From Luteolibacter pohnpeiensis (GTDB taxonomy: Bacteria; Verrucomicrobiota; Verrucomicrobiia; Verrucomicrobiales; Akkermansiaceae), in NCBI RefSeq assembly GCF_016595435.1, contig NZ_JAENIJ010000027.1, positions 1 through 60,137 of the forward strand: 60,137 nucleotides of DNA. Reading direction: 5' to 3'. A program made the position numbers and the translations under genes. The notes beneath the pieces are model-generated. The model was not told the DNA's origin. It saw nothing but the letters and a program-made list of their open reading frames with translations, and searched no databases. Every line of letters begins with the position of its first letter. The stretch's first letter is position 1. Shown here in pieces: positions 24,189-31,058 of this stretch.

Positions 24189-24398
24189 ATGACAGATACG
24201 ATTGTTAATTATGAAGACATTGAAAAGACCCCTGCGGCTGAATTACTTGAGCTGAGCCATGAGCAACTCGATGCCTTGATAAAAAGAGCTGAGCGGGCAG
24301 CATACCGAGCTGATACGGTGGTTCATTGGCTCCGTGGCATCAAGGTGGAGAAAACATTTCGGGAAGCTGGAAACCGTAACCATGGAGGTGCTCAATGA
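24189..24398 (+). CDS. Small hypothetical protein (69 aa), mobile-element gene set
   Basis: A 69-residue acidic helical protein (TPAAELLELSHEQLDALIKRAERAAY) with start ATG 24189 and a good AAAGGAA site. Similar small helical proteins are common in plasmid and phage gene strings, but I cannot name a family. It overlaps the next gene by four bases (ATGA), so 24189, 24395 and 24607 are a tightly coupled trio. Confidence 0.65.
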   Translation: MTDTIVNYEDIEKTPAAELLELSHEQLDALIKRAERAAYRADTVVHWLRGIKVEKTFREAGNRNHGGAQ

Positions 24399-24610
24399 AT
24401 GACTTTCGAAAATCACCTCGTTCTTCACTTGCTGGAATGCTCGGAAGATCAGCGTTGAGTGAAGAGGAAATTGCTGACCTGCGGAAGAAAGCATGGCATC
24501 AACAATCCTTACTCATCGTGAATGCGGCAGATTCAAGACTTTCGTCAGTAGAGCAATTCCGCTTAAGGCAAATCGCACAACGTCTTTATGGGGGAGGAAC
24601 TGGCAAATGA
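24395..24610 (+). CDS. Small hypothetical protein (71 aa), mobile-element gene set
   Basis: A 71-residue basic, helical protein with no recognised domain. It is coupled to both neighbours through ATGA overlaps, which supports its being translated. The central segment (SALSEEEIADLRKKAWHQQSLLI) resembles a short helical DNA- or protein-interaction module. Function unknown. Confidence 0.65.
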   Translation: MNDFRKSPRSSLAGMLGRSALSEEEIADLRKKAWHQQSLLIVNAADSRLSSVEQFRLRQIAQRLYGGGTGK

Positions 24611-25062
24611 AAATTCTACCAACGTTGTATTGGAATGAGAAGATTGTGATGGGTTATCTCATCCAGGCAGCATCGATCCATCGTCGGCAACCAGAGCCTC
24701 GGGTGGCTGGCTATCATACCTTATGGCCGCCAATGCTCCGTGATGATTGGGAACGCCTCTATGACATCATCCATGGACCATTTCGCATGGGGCCTCCGAT
24801 GCCTGCGGAAGTTACGTATTCGGAAAGAGTGATGGAGTGGCTTGGCCTTTTTGATCGGTCTCGCCAGCAAATCATCTGGATGCGTGCCAATCGTATTCCA
24901 TGGAAAATTCTCGTGGATGAATTTGACCGGAGCAAAGTCTCTCTCTGGCGTGATTTGAGTGAGAGCTTGTCGGTTATCAAATATCATCTCAACCGAATTG
25001 ATCCTAAAGGAGACGATTTCAAAGCGTTAAGAAGTCGAGCCTGGAGTGTTTCAACACCATGA
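24607..25062 (+). CDS. DUF6362-like protein
   Basis: A 151-residue protein that resembles DUF6362 phage/plasmid proteins: an RVAGYHTLWPPMLRDDWE segment, a middle part ending MEWLGLFDRSRQQIIWMRANRIPWK, and a C-terminal helix-turn-helix-like unit (ILVDEFDRSKVSLWRDLSE). It probably binds nucleic acid; the family's role is unknown. It starts at ATG 24607, overlapping the previous stop, and is the last gene of the trio before the hairpin at 25147. Confidence 0.7.
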   Translation: MKILPTLYWNEKIVMGYLIQAASIHRRQPEPRVAGYHTLWPPMLRDDWERLYDIIHGPFRMGPPMPAEVTYSERVMEWLGLFDRSRQQIIWMRANRIPWKILVDEFDRSKVSLWRDLSESLSVIKYHLNRIDPKGDDFKALRSRAWSVSTP

Positions 25063-25146
25063 AACAAATTGGCTGAAACACTTTTCCTATTTTTAGGGTA
25101 GGATCATTGTAGTTTGGAAGAAATCCCGCTGTGGGATTCAACCGCG

Positions 25147-25181
25147 AAGCCTCCGGCACCCATTCGGTGCCGGAGGCTTTT
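25147..25181 (+). terminator. Strong hairpin terminator (14-bp perfect stem)
   Basis: A 14-bp perfect stem (from AAGCCTCCGGCACC) with a 5-base loop is followed by a T-rich run (TTTTCATTTTT). It closes the trio ending at 25062 and lies about 30 bases ahead of the next start. A smaller stem (AATCCC/GGGATT) precedes it. Confidence 0.75.
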
Positions 25182-25211
25182 CATTTTTACATCGTAAGAA
25201 AGGAAAGAACG

Positions 25212-25481
25212 ATGACTCAACGAACCCAAAACGGTCCACTCGAAACCCTTCGAGACGGATTCCTCAAAGTCACTCTATGGCGCAACGACGGTGAGAAAGG
25301 GCCCTATTTTACTGCCAGCTTTTCAAAAACCTACGAAAAAGACGGAGAGTTGCACGACGGCCACAGTTTCCATAGTTCGGACTTATTGGCTATTTCCGAA
25401 CTTGCCCGTCAGGCCTACGCCAAGATCCGGAGACACCGTACTTCGGTTGGCAAAGAGAGAGCTGGGAATCCAGAACCCTAG
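25212..25481 (+). CDS. Small plasmid/phage-type hypothetical protein (89 aa)
   Basis: An 89-residue protein beginning at ATG 25212 with an AAGGAAAG ribosome site; a longer frame from 25131 would run through the hairpin. The sequence ETLRDGFLKVTLWRNDGEKGPYF...SFHSSDLLAISELARQAY is of a type often found in plasmid and phage accessory regions, without assigned function. It lies between two hairpin terminators, so it probably has its own transcript or is read as part of a series of separately terminated genes. Confidence 0.7.
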   Translation: MTQRTQNGPLETLRDGFLKVTLWRNDGEKGPYFTASFSKTYEKDGELHDGHSFHSSDLLAISELARQAYAKIRRHRTSVGKERAGNPEP

Positions 25482-25556
25482 GAAGATCAAATGATCTAAA
25501 AAACTTCGGTCATCGTTCGAGCCGATGTGATCCAGCAATCAAGTCGAGTTTTGAAG

Positions 25557-25591
25557 CGACCCGCATGCCCTACCGGCATTCGGGTCGTTTT
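25557..25591 (+). terminator. Hairpin terminator before ardC
   Basis: CGACCCGCATGCC at 25557-25569 pairs with GGCATTCGGGTCG at 25575-25587 (12 of 13 bases), followed by TTTTATTTTT. It closes the gene at 25212, 26 bases before the ardC start. Confidence 0.7.
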
Positions 25592-25617
25592 ATTTTTGCG
25601 AGCAAAAGGAGACAAAA

Positions 25618-26535
25618 ATGAAGAAGCATGCGCCGACAGGCGAAAAATCGGGCTTATCTGCCGTCTATCAACGTGTAACTCAACGGATTCTTGATAAATT
25701 GGAGGAGGGGGTTGTGCCTTGGCACTCTCCGCATACTGCGACGGTAGGATTTCCCTGCAATTTCCAATCCCAAAACTTGTATCGGGGCATCAACGTGATG
25801 TTGTTGGCGATGGCTGGCTACACTTCGCCATATTTTCTAACCTATCGCCAAGCCTTGGAGATGGGAGGGCAGGTGAGACGTGGTGAATCTGGCTATCCAG
25901 TGATCAAGTATGGTTCCTATAAAAGGCAAGACCAAGAGGACGATGAGAAACCCAATCTCTATCTACGCCTCTATACCGTCTTCAATGCCTGCCAAATCGA
26001 TGGCATTAATTTTCCGGAACCAGAACCGCAACCATTTACTCCGTCGCAGCGAGTAGGAGTGGCGAAGAGCTTGGTCGAAGGGATGGTTAATCCACCTGTC
26101 ATCCACGAAGGTAGATCGGTTCGAACCTGTTACGATCCACGATCGGATGAAATCGAAATCCCGAACCGTTCCTACTTTGAAAATGAGGAAAGGTTTTACA
26201 AAAGTTTATTTCACGAATTGGTCCATGCAACTGGATCGTCGAAACGCTTGGCGCGCAAATCCCTCATCGATAATAAAGGGCGTCTTGCCGGTAATCGTGT
26301 GGTTTACTCCAAGGAAGAGCTTGTCGCCGAGCTTGGGACGGCTTTTGTTTGTGCCCATGCGGGGATCGTCATGGACGACCACGATCATTCAGCGTCCTAC
26401 ATCCAGTCCTGGCTTCGTGTTCTCCAAAGTTCCGATAACCGTCGATGGTTAATTGAGGCTGCCGCACATGCCCAACGAGCTGCAGACTATCTGATCGGCT
26501 ACACTGCGGAAGGAGAGTCTCATGGACCGAACTGA
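25618..26535 (+). CDS. ardC: ArdC-like antirestriction protein (ssDNA-binding domain plus zincin)
   Basis: A 305-residue protein with an N-terminal ArdC single-stranded-DNA-binding domain (about 10-140, including QNLYRGINVMLL and FLTYRQALEMGGQV) and a C-terminal metallopeptidase-like domain with HELVH at 199-203 and a downstream EELVAELG. ArdC proteins protect incoming single-stranded plasmid DNA from host restriction. The start at 25618 has an AAGGAG site. This gene overlaps the next by 14 bases. Its presence next to mobilization functions fits entry by conjugation. The same molecule also carries a type I restriction system. Confidence 0.92.
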   Translation: MKKHAPTGEKSGLSAVYQRVTQRILDKLEEGVVPWHSPHTATVGFPCNFQSQNLYRGINVMLLAMAGYTSPYFLTYRQALEMGGQVRRGESGYPVIKYGSYKRQDQEDDEKPNLYLRLYTVFNACQIDGINFPEPEPQPFTPSQRVGVAKSLVEGMVNPPVIHEGRSVRTCYDPRSDEIEIPNRSYFENEERFYKSLFHELVHATGSSKRLARKSLIDNKGRLAGNRVVYSKEELVAELGTAFVCAHAGIVMDDHDHSASYIQSWLRVLQSSDNRRWLIEAAAHAQRAADYLIGYTAEGESHGPN

Positions 26536-26812
26536 AGAGCTACGTAAGGAAGTGGAGCGTCTCAAATCTCTGGTCGAGATTTATGAAACTCGAATGTTAA
26601 CCAAACAGGAGGTGGCGAAACGTCTTGGAATGACCGTGTCCTGGCTCGATAACAGTCAAAGCGAAAAAGCCGTGCGACTTCGTTCTCTAGGTATCCGCTA
26701 TGGCCGTAGCCATTCATCGCCAGTGCGATTCCCTGCTGCAGCGGTTACCAAGCTCTGTTTGGAAAATGAAGATCCGGGAACTCCGTGGGAACCCTCCAGC
26801 CCATCGATATGA
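26522..26812 (+). CDS. Small HTH (excisionase/AlpA-like) protein
   Basis: A 96-residue protein with a leading coiled-coil (ELRKEVERLKSLVEIYETR) and a MerR-like helix-turn-helix (LTKQEVAKRLGMTVSWLDN) ending in GRSHSSPVRFPAAAV, the wing typical of excisionase-type proteins. Its 3' end overlaps the convergent integrase gene by 115 bases. Adjacency to the integrase suggests it may direct excision. That role is inference. Confidence 0.75.
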   Translation: MDRTEELRKEVERLKSLVEIYETRMLTKQEVAKRLGMTVSWLDNSQSEKAVRLRSLGIRYGRSHSSPVRFPAAAVTKLCLENEDPGTPWEPSSPSI

Positions 26813-27963
26813 TCTGCCCACCATTGCATCAATTGTCGACGCTCAGGTAAGTATTCGGCATGATTGTAGGCGGCACGCACTCGATTGCGTTCCGTGTGTG
26901 CCAGTTGGCGCTCGATTACGTCGCGATTGAAGCCATTTTCGTTGAGGATGGTCGAAGCAGTAGCTCGAAAACCGTGCGCTGTCGCTTTGCCTTTGTAGCC
27001 CATTCGATGCAAACCACGCAGCAAACTATCGGGGTGCATCGGGACAGCTGGGTTTTTATAACTCGGCAGTAGGAAATCTCCTTCACCATGTATCTGGTGT
27101 AGCTGGGCAAGCAGATCCTTTACTTGTCGTGAAAGGGGAACGATGTGCTCAGTGCGCATTTTCATCCGATGAGCAGGGATCCGCCATAAGCTCTCCTGCA
27201 AGTCGAACTCCGACCAGCGGGCATGACAAAGTTCCTGAGGTCGGACAAAGGTCAAAGTTGTTAGCTTCAGGGCAATCTGAGTTTGGGTGTGGCCAGGATA
27301 GTGGCTGAGCTTGGCAAGGAAATCTGGAAGATCCTTTTCCCTAAGATAGGCGTGGTTCTTCGAGCGATGCGTGGCGATGGCTCCGCCCAGATCTCGAGCG
27401 ATATCACGTTCCAGGTAGCCGCATGCGATGGCGTAGCGGAAAATCTGGCTGCACCATTGTCGGGTGCGTTCAGCCGTATAAGCTGAGCCTCGATCCTCAA
27501 TGGACCTTATGGCCAACAACAATTCTGGCGCGGTCAATGATTTTGCTGGAGAACGCCCGAGCTTGGGAAACAAGTCGTTTTCAAGCACGCTTTGGATGCG
27601 GGTCCTGTGTTTTAGAGAAAGATGGCTGACTCGTTTCTCAAGCCACTCCCGAGCGATGGCTTCGAAACTGTTATCGACCTGAATTTGTTCGATGAGCTTC
27701 TGTTTTTGTTTTTCATGAGCCGGGTCCATTCCATTTGCTAGCTTTTTGCGTGCTTCGTCCCGTTTGCTTCTTGCGAGCTTCAGAGAAACATCCGGATAGA
27801 CCCCGATGGCGAGGGTTTTATATTTGCCGTGAATGCGATAGTTCATGCGCCAATATTTTCCTCCGTTGGGTTTGATGAGAAGATAAAGGCCATTTCCGTC
27901 GGAAGCTTTGTAAGGTTTTGCTTGAGGAGGAAAGGAACGGCAGGTTTTGTCATTGAGTCGCAT
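26698..27963 (-). CDS. P4-type tyrosine integrase
   Basis: A 421-residue integrase with the DUF4102 arm-binding N-terminus (LNDKTCRSFPPQAKPYKASDGNGLYL), a core-binding domain, and a catalytic domain with Arg in TFVRPQEL, HGFR in the second box and the nucleophilic Tyr in AAYNHAEY. P4-type enzymes insert elements at tRNA or tmRNA 3' ends. Directly upstream lie direct repeats of ATACCCYCAAAA (candidate arm sites) around a 22-base tRNA-Cys 3' end at 28129-28150, as expected of attP. The last 40 residues run past the catalytic Tyr and overlap the small HTH gene on the other strand. Confidence 0.93.
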   Translation of the reverse strand: MRLNDKTCRSFPPQAKPYKASDGNGLYLLIKPNGGKYWRMNYRIHGKYKTLAIGVYPDVSLKLARSKRDEARKKLANGMDPAHEKQKQKLIEQIQVDNSFEAIAREWLEKRVSHLSLKHRTRIQSVLENDLFPKLGRSPAKSLTAPELLLAIRSIEDRGSAYTAERTRQWCSQIFRYAIACGYLERDIARDLGGAIATHRSKNHAYLREKDLPDFLAKLSHYPGHTQTQIALKLTTLTFVRPQELCHARWSEFDLQESLWRIPAHRMKMRTEHIVPLSRQVKDLLAQLHQIHGEGDFLLPSYKNPAVPMHPDSLLRGLHRMGYKGKATAHGFRATASTILNENGFNRDVIERQLAHTERNRVRAAYNHAEYLPERRQLMQWWADHIDGLEGSHGVPGSSFSKQSLVTAAAGNRTGDEWLRP

Positions 27964-27964
27964 G

Positions 27965-28227
27965 TTGGGGGTATCTCCTGTGGTTGGTTGCGAGGTCCCC
28001 CTTATAATACCCCCAAAAGCGATCGGAGTACAAGAATCTGATTATAAAAATATAGAAGAGATACATCAAGGAAAGTGAAGGTTAGCAAGGGATATGTAGA
28101 AAAACGTAGACATGTGGATAAGTAAAATTGGAGGCACGGACCGGAGTCGATTCCATCCTCTAAGTCTCTGACGAAGTATGCAAAAACTGCATAATCCACA
28201 AAAGATACCCTCAAAAATACCCTCACC
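27965..28227. other. Candidate attP of the P4-type integrase, with tRNA-Cys 3'-end core
   Basis: Core: 28129-28150, read on the minus strand, equals the end of a tRNA-Cys. It comprises the T-loop remainder, T-stem CCGGT, acceptor strand CCGTGCC, discriminator T and CCA; a U discriminator is diagnostic of tRNA-Cys. Similarity to a tRNA stops abruptly beyond the T-loop, as at an attachment core. Arms: ATACCCYCAAAA-like repeats at 27965-27974 (inverted), 28007-28018, 28205-28216 and 28217-28227 bracket the core. The integrase start is at 27963. Confidence 0.75.
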
Positions 28228-28384
28228 TTCTTTGATTTACTGCGTTTTACCAGCGATCGCTGAAAAGCGTTCATATTTGCCAAAGAAAGGATTCTTATGT
28301 TCAATACTATAACTTCATCTTGGCAGTTACTCCATTGCTATCTGTATACACAAATGGTGTCGGTGCTAACCAGCGTGCAGGCAA

Positions 28385-28500
28385 GATGTGTATCGGTAAA
28401 CCGATACGATCTTGGCAAGGAGGCGGCTGCCCGCCCCTCCATTGCATCCTCCAGGGATCAGAAATTTATTGTAGTCACTACGAATTTTAGAGAGGTGTGT
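28385..28500 (+). other. Candidate oriT of the MobC/relaxase module
   Basis: Just upstream of mobC a perfect palindrome, GTATCGGTAAACCGATAC (28390-28407), is followed by a GC-rich segment containing GCATCCTCC, which is close to the YATCCTG-type nick region of MobP relaxases. Position (intergenic, next to mobC and relaxase) and structure fit an origin of transfer. The nick site itself is not proven. Confidence 0.5.
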
Positions 28501-28537
28501 CATTCCTAGACCAGCTTCACCCAGACACCAAAAGAAG

Positions 28538-28846
28538 GTGCGTGTCGTCAGTTTTCGTACCACGCGCTCAGAATATGCGCGCTTGGAGTTTAACTCGGCC
28601 GCGACGCTGATTCAAATCAATCAGATCGCTCGGGACCGAGTACTCGGTCAAGCGATCCATCCCGTCATTGAAATCGTCCCGAAAGTAGATCCATCGCTAA
28701 TCCAAGAAATCCATTATATCGGGCACAACCTGAATCAATTGGTAAAGAATGCTCACATATTCGGTATAGTTTCACCGGACGTGGAAGCCTTGTGTTTGCG
28801 GATTGAACATTTGATCAATCGTGCCATCGCTGAGGATATTGACTAA
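28538..28846 (+). CDS. mobC: MobC-like mobilization accessory protein
   Basis: A 102-residue basic protein with a ribbon-helix-helix-like start (VVSFRTTRSEYARLEFNSAATLIQINQIARDRVL) followed by a long helix, the pattern of MobC relaxosome proteins that help open oriT. The start is taken as GTG 28538; the frame is open a little further upstream but has no ATG. The stop overlaps the relaxase start (TAATG), so both are coupled. Confidence 0.75.
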   Translation: MRVVSFRTTRSEYARLEFNSAATLIQINQIARDRVLGQAIHPVIEIVPKVDPSLIQEIHYIGHNLNQLVKNAHIFGIVSPDVEALCLRIEHLINRAIAEDID

Positions 28847-29403
28847 TGGTGCCATTTATCACCAAAGGTGGTGAAAGCTTTCGTCGTGCATGGGCCTACT
28901 TTTGTCACGACAAAGGAGCTCCATCATCCGATCGTGTTGAATGGATTGAATATCGCAATCTAATGACCGACTCCCCAAGCACGGCATGGAAAATGATGGA
29001 ATACACCTATCGGTCGCGCAACCACTTAAAAACTGTGGCGGGAAGGGGAAAAGGAGGGCGGAATGTCACCAAGCCATGTATTTCCTATTCCTTATCCTGG
29101 CATCCTGATGAAACACCCGATAGAAATGAAATGTTGTCCGCTGCTGTAGCGACACTTGAAGCCTTGGAAATCCAGGACCATCAAGCGATGATTATCTGTC
29201 ATAACGATGAACCTCATCCACATGTTCATATAGTGGTTAATCGAATTCATCCTCTTACTGGCCTGGCCGCGACGATGGCAAACTCAAAACGCAAGCTTTC
29301 AGCGTTTGCGTTAGATTATGAACAGCATCATGGGGTGATTCTATGTCAGGAGCGAGTACAAATTACTAATTTAAGAAAAAAGGAAAGTCGACTTGAGTTT
29401 TAA
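28846..29403 (+). CDS. MobP/VirD2-like relaxase, short form
   Basis: A 185-residue mobilization nuclease. The histidine-rich metal motif is clear: H119 followed by H124, H126 and H128 in CHNDEPHPHVHIVVNRIHP. Relaxases of this group are generally longer than 300 residues, with extended C-terminal domains. Here the frame stops right after the nuclease fold, and AT-rich, IS-containing DNA follows, so it may be a truncation. It belongs to a different family from the MobF relaxase at 8327, so the molecule has two transfer modules of different origin. Confidence 0.85.
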   Translation: MVPFITKGGESFRRAWAYFCHDKGAPSSDRVEWIEYRNLMTDSPSTAWKMMEYTYRSRNHLKTVAGRGKGGRNVTKPCISYSLSWHPDETPDRNEMLSAAVATLEALEIQDHQAMIICHNDEPHPHVHIVVNRIHPLTGLAATMANSKRKLSAFALDYEQHHGVILCQERVQITNLRKKESRLEF

Positions 29404-29766
29404 TAATACGAGTTATTTGTAAGATGTGATTTATATTTTATTTTTATTACATGTCTATAGGCTTATGGGGCGATCGGAATTTATAAGCGCATTTTAAACT
29501 GTAAGCGATTAAAGCTTCATGACGCAATTATTGTTTATTGCATTATTATGTATTGAAGTGTAATATGAATATCATTATAATAAATAATGTCACCCATGAG
29601 GATGTATTATCAGATAGCCAGTAAAGAGTAAATTTATAATTAGGTATTTTATGCTTTTCGTAATCGGTAATCATAATTACAAGCAATAAATTAGAGACTG
29701 CGAAAAAATACTAAATGATCAAATTTTGATATGCAATCTGTTTCTTGGTTATAGAAAAAATACGGA
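29404..29766. other. AT-rich non-coding stretch
   Basis: About 360 bases, strongly AT-rich, between the short relaxase and the IS5-family remnant. No open frame, RNA gene or convincing inverted repeat was found. It may be the decayed 3' part of the relaxase region or insertion-sequence flank. Confidence 0.5.
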
Positions 29767-30637
29767 ATGTCAAGTTATCTGTGTAGTCTAACAGATTTGG
29801 AGTGGGAGAGATACTTCGCCCGCTTCTTCCTGCCCGCAACTCAATGTACTAGCAGGATTGGCCACCAGAACACTCCTCCAAGACCATCATCAATGGCATT
29901 ATTTATATCATTCGCACGGGCCGAACGTGGAAATTTATGTCCAACGACCTTCCCATTGGAAAACCGGATATCATTATTTACGTTCGTGGCCGAAGCCGGA
30001 ACTTTCGGAAAAGATCCGCTATGCAGTGCGTGACAAGGTCCAGATTGCCAGCGAGAAAAAAGCTCAACCGCAGAAATTGCCGATAGCCAAAGCGTTCGCA
30101 CAGCTAGCCAAACCGGTTGAAGTGGGTAAGAAAATTACAGGGAGAAAGAGACATATTCTGGTAGATACGCTTGGCAACATACTTATGGGCACATCCGACA
30201 ACCTCACATCGTAAAAAATCGGCTATTGAAAATCAAATGATTACAAATGCCGCTTTGACGGAATCTGGAGTTGCCGGATGTGCCCTTATGCTCAAGATGA
30301 CTGCAGCAGATGTTCAGAACAGGGATGGAGTCCGTCTTTTCTTTGCTCTGCTGACCTATGCGTTCGACTGGCTCCTGTTGATTTGGGTGGACGGAAGATA
30401 CTCAGCAAAACTTGAGCAGGATGACGCTGAGATACCCCGAGATCGTCGGATAAACTTTAGATCGTTAAGCGGAGCGATGATGTCAAAGGATTCAAAGTCC
30501 TGCCGAAACGTTGGATCGTGGAAATGACTTTCTGTTGGTTGATCCAATCGCGTAGGCTGGTGAGGGATTTTGACGTAAAAGTCAACTACTCCGAATTGAT
30601 AATATATCCATCCATAAGTAAATGGATGCACAAGTAA
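29767..30637 (+). pseudogene. IS5-family transposase, degenerate and interrupted
   Basis: Pieces of one DDE transposase occur in successive frames. First MSSYLCSLTDLEWERY from 29767; then YHSHGPNVEIYVQRPSHW and VGKKITGRKRHILVDTLGNI up to 30186. After the 99-bp insertion come MLKMTAADVQNRDGVRLF and finally, in another frame, [18 protein letters not shown] to a stop at 30635-30637. These are the conserved blocks of IS5-group enzymes ([27 protein letters not shown]). At least two frameshifts plus the MITE make it inactive. Confidence 0.85.
30187..30285. mobile_element. MITE-like element, copy B (99 bp) inside the IS5 transposase
   Basis: Terminal inverted repeats GGGCACATCCG/CGGATGTGCCC enclose 99 bp that match copy A (21859-21964) in inverted orientation. 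The insertion splits the transposase between GRKRHILVDTLGNI and MLKMTAADVQ. TTAT stands directly on both sides (30183-30186 and 30286-30289), a probable 4-bp target duplication. It has no coding capacity, so it must be moved by a transposase encoded elsewhere. Confidence 0.85.
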
Positions 30638-31058
30638 CTCGCCCGTTGATCCATTTTACAGACAGCCTCTTAGATCCTAGGGGGCTGACCCAGCCCCTAT
30701 TGACAAGTTTAAGCGGGAGCCGTTTTACGCGTGGACTAGCTATGGAACGATGGATTGAGCTGACGGCGTCTTGCTCGATCAAAGTAGTTTTAGAACTTCG
30801 ATGTTTTACATGCTGGGGGATGTTTTTACGGAGATCCTTGTAAAGGCCATATAATTCCGATGAATCACCCATCGCGTAGTTTTCAGGGGGATTTTTATCA
30901 ATGCTTCCCGTTGATAATGAGCAAGTTGCATATTTTCACATCTTTGTGCTAAAAAATGGAGACGGCATTACAAAAATTGTCTATTACAATTTAAAATTTA
31001 AAAATTTTTGACGAATTGTTAGATGTCTAGTTTGTATGCAGCCGTGTTTTATTTAAAC
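30638..31058. other. Intergenic region upstream of the PA14/Rhs operon
   Basis: About 420 bases without a supported gene. It holds a 7-3-7 hairpin (GGGGCTG ACC CAGCCCC, 30681-30697) without a T-run. The final 200 bases are AT-rich and likely contain the promoter of the operon that starts at 31059, but no single promoter stands out. Confidence 0.45.

Noticed and set aside
30582..30872. A 96-aa minus-strand frame between the IS5 remnant and the PA14 gene
   Set aside because: It overlaps the conserved transposase end, lacks a ribosome site and recognisable domain, and looks like a chance frame in decayed DNA.
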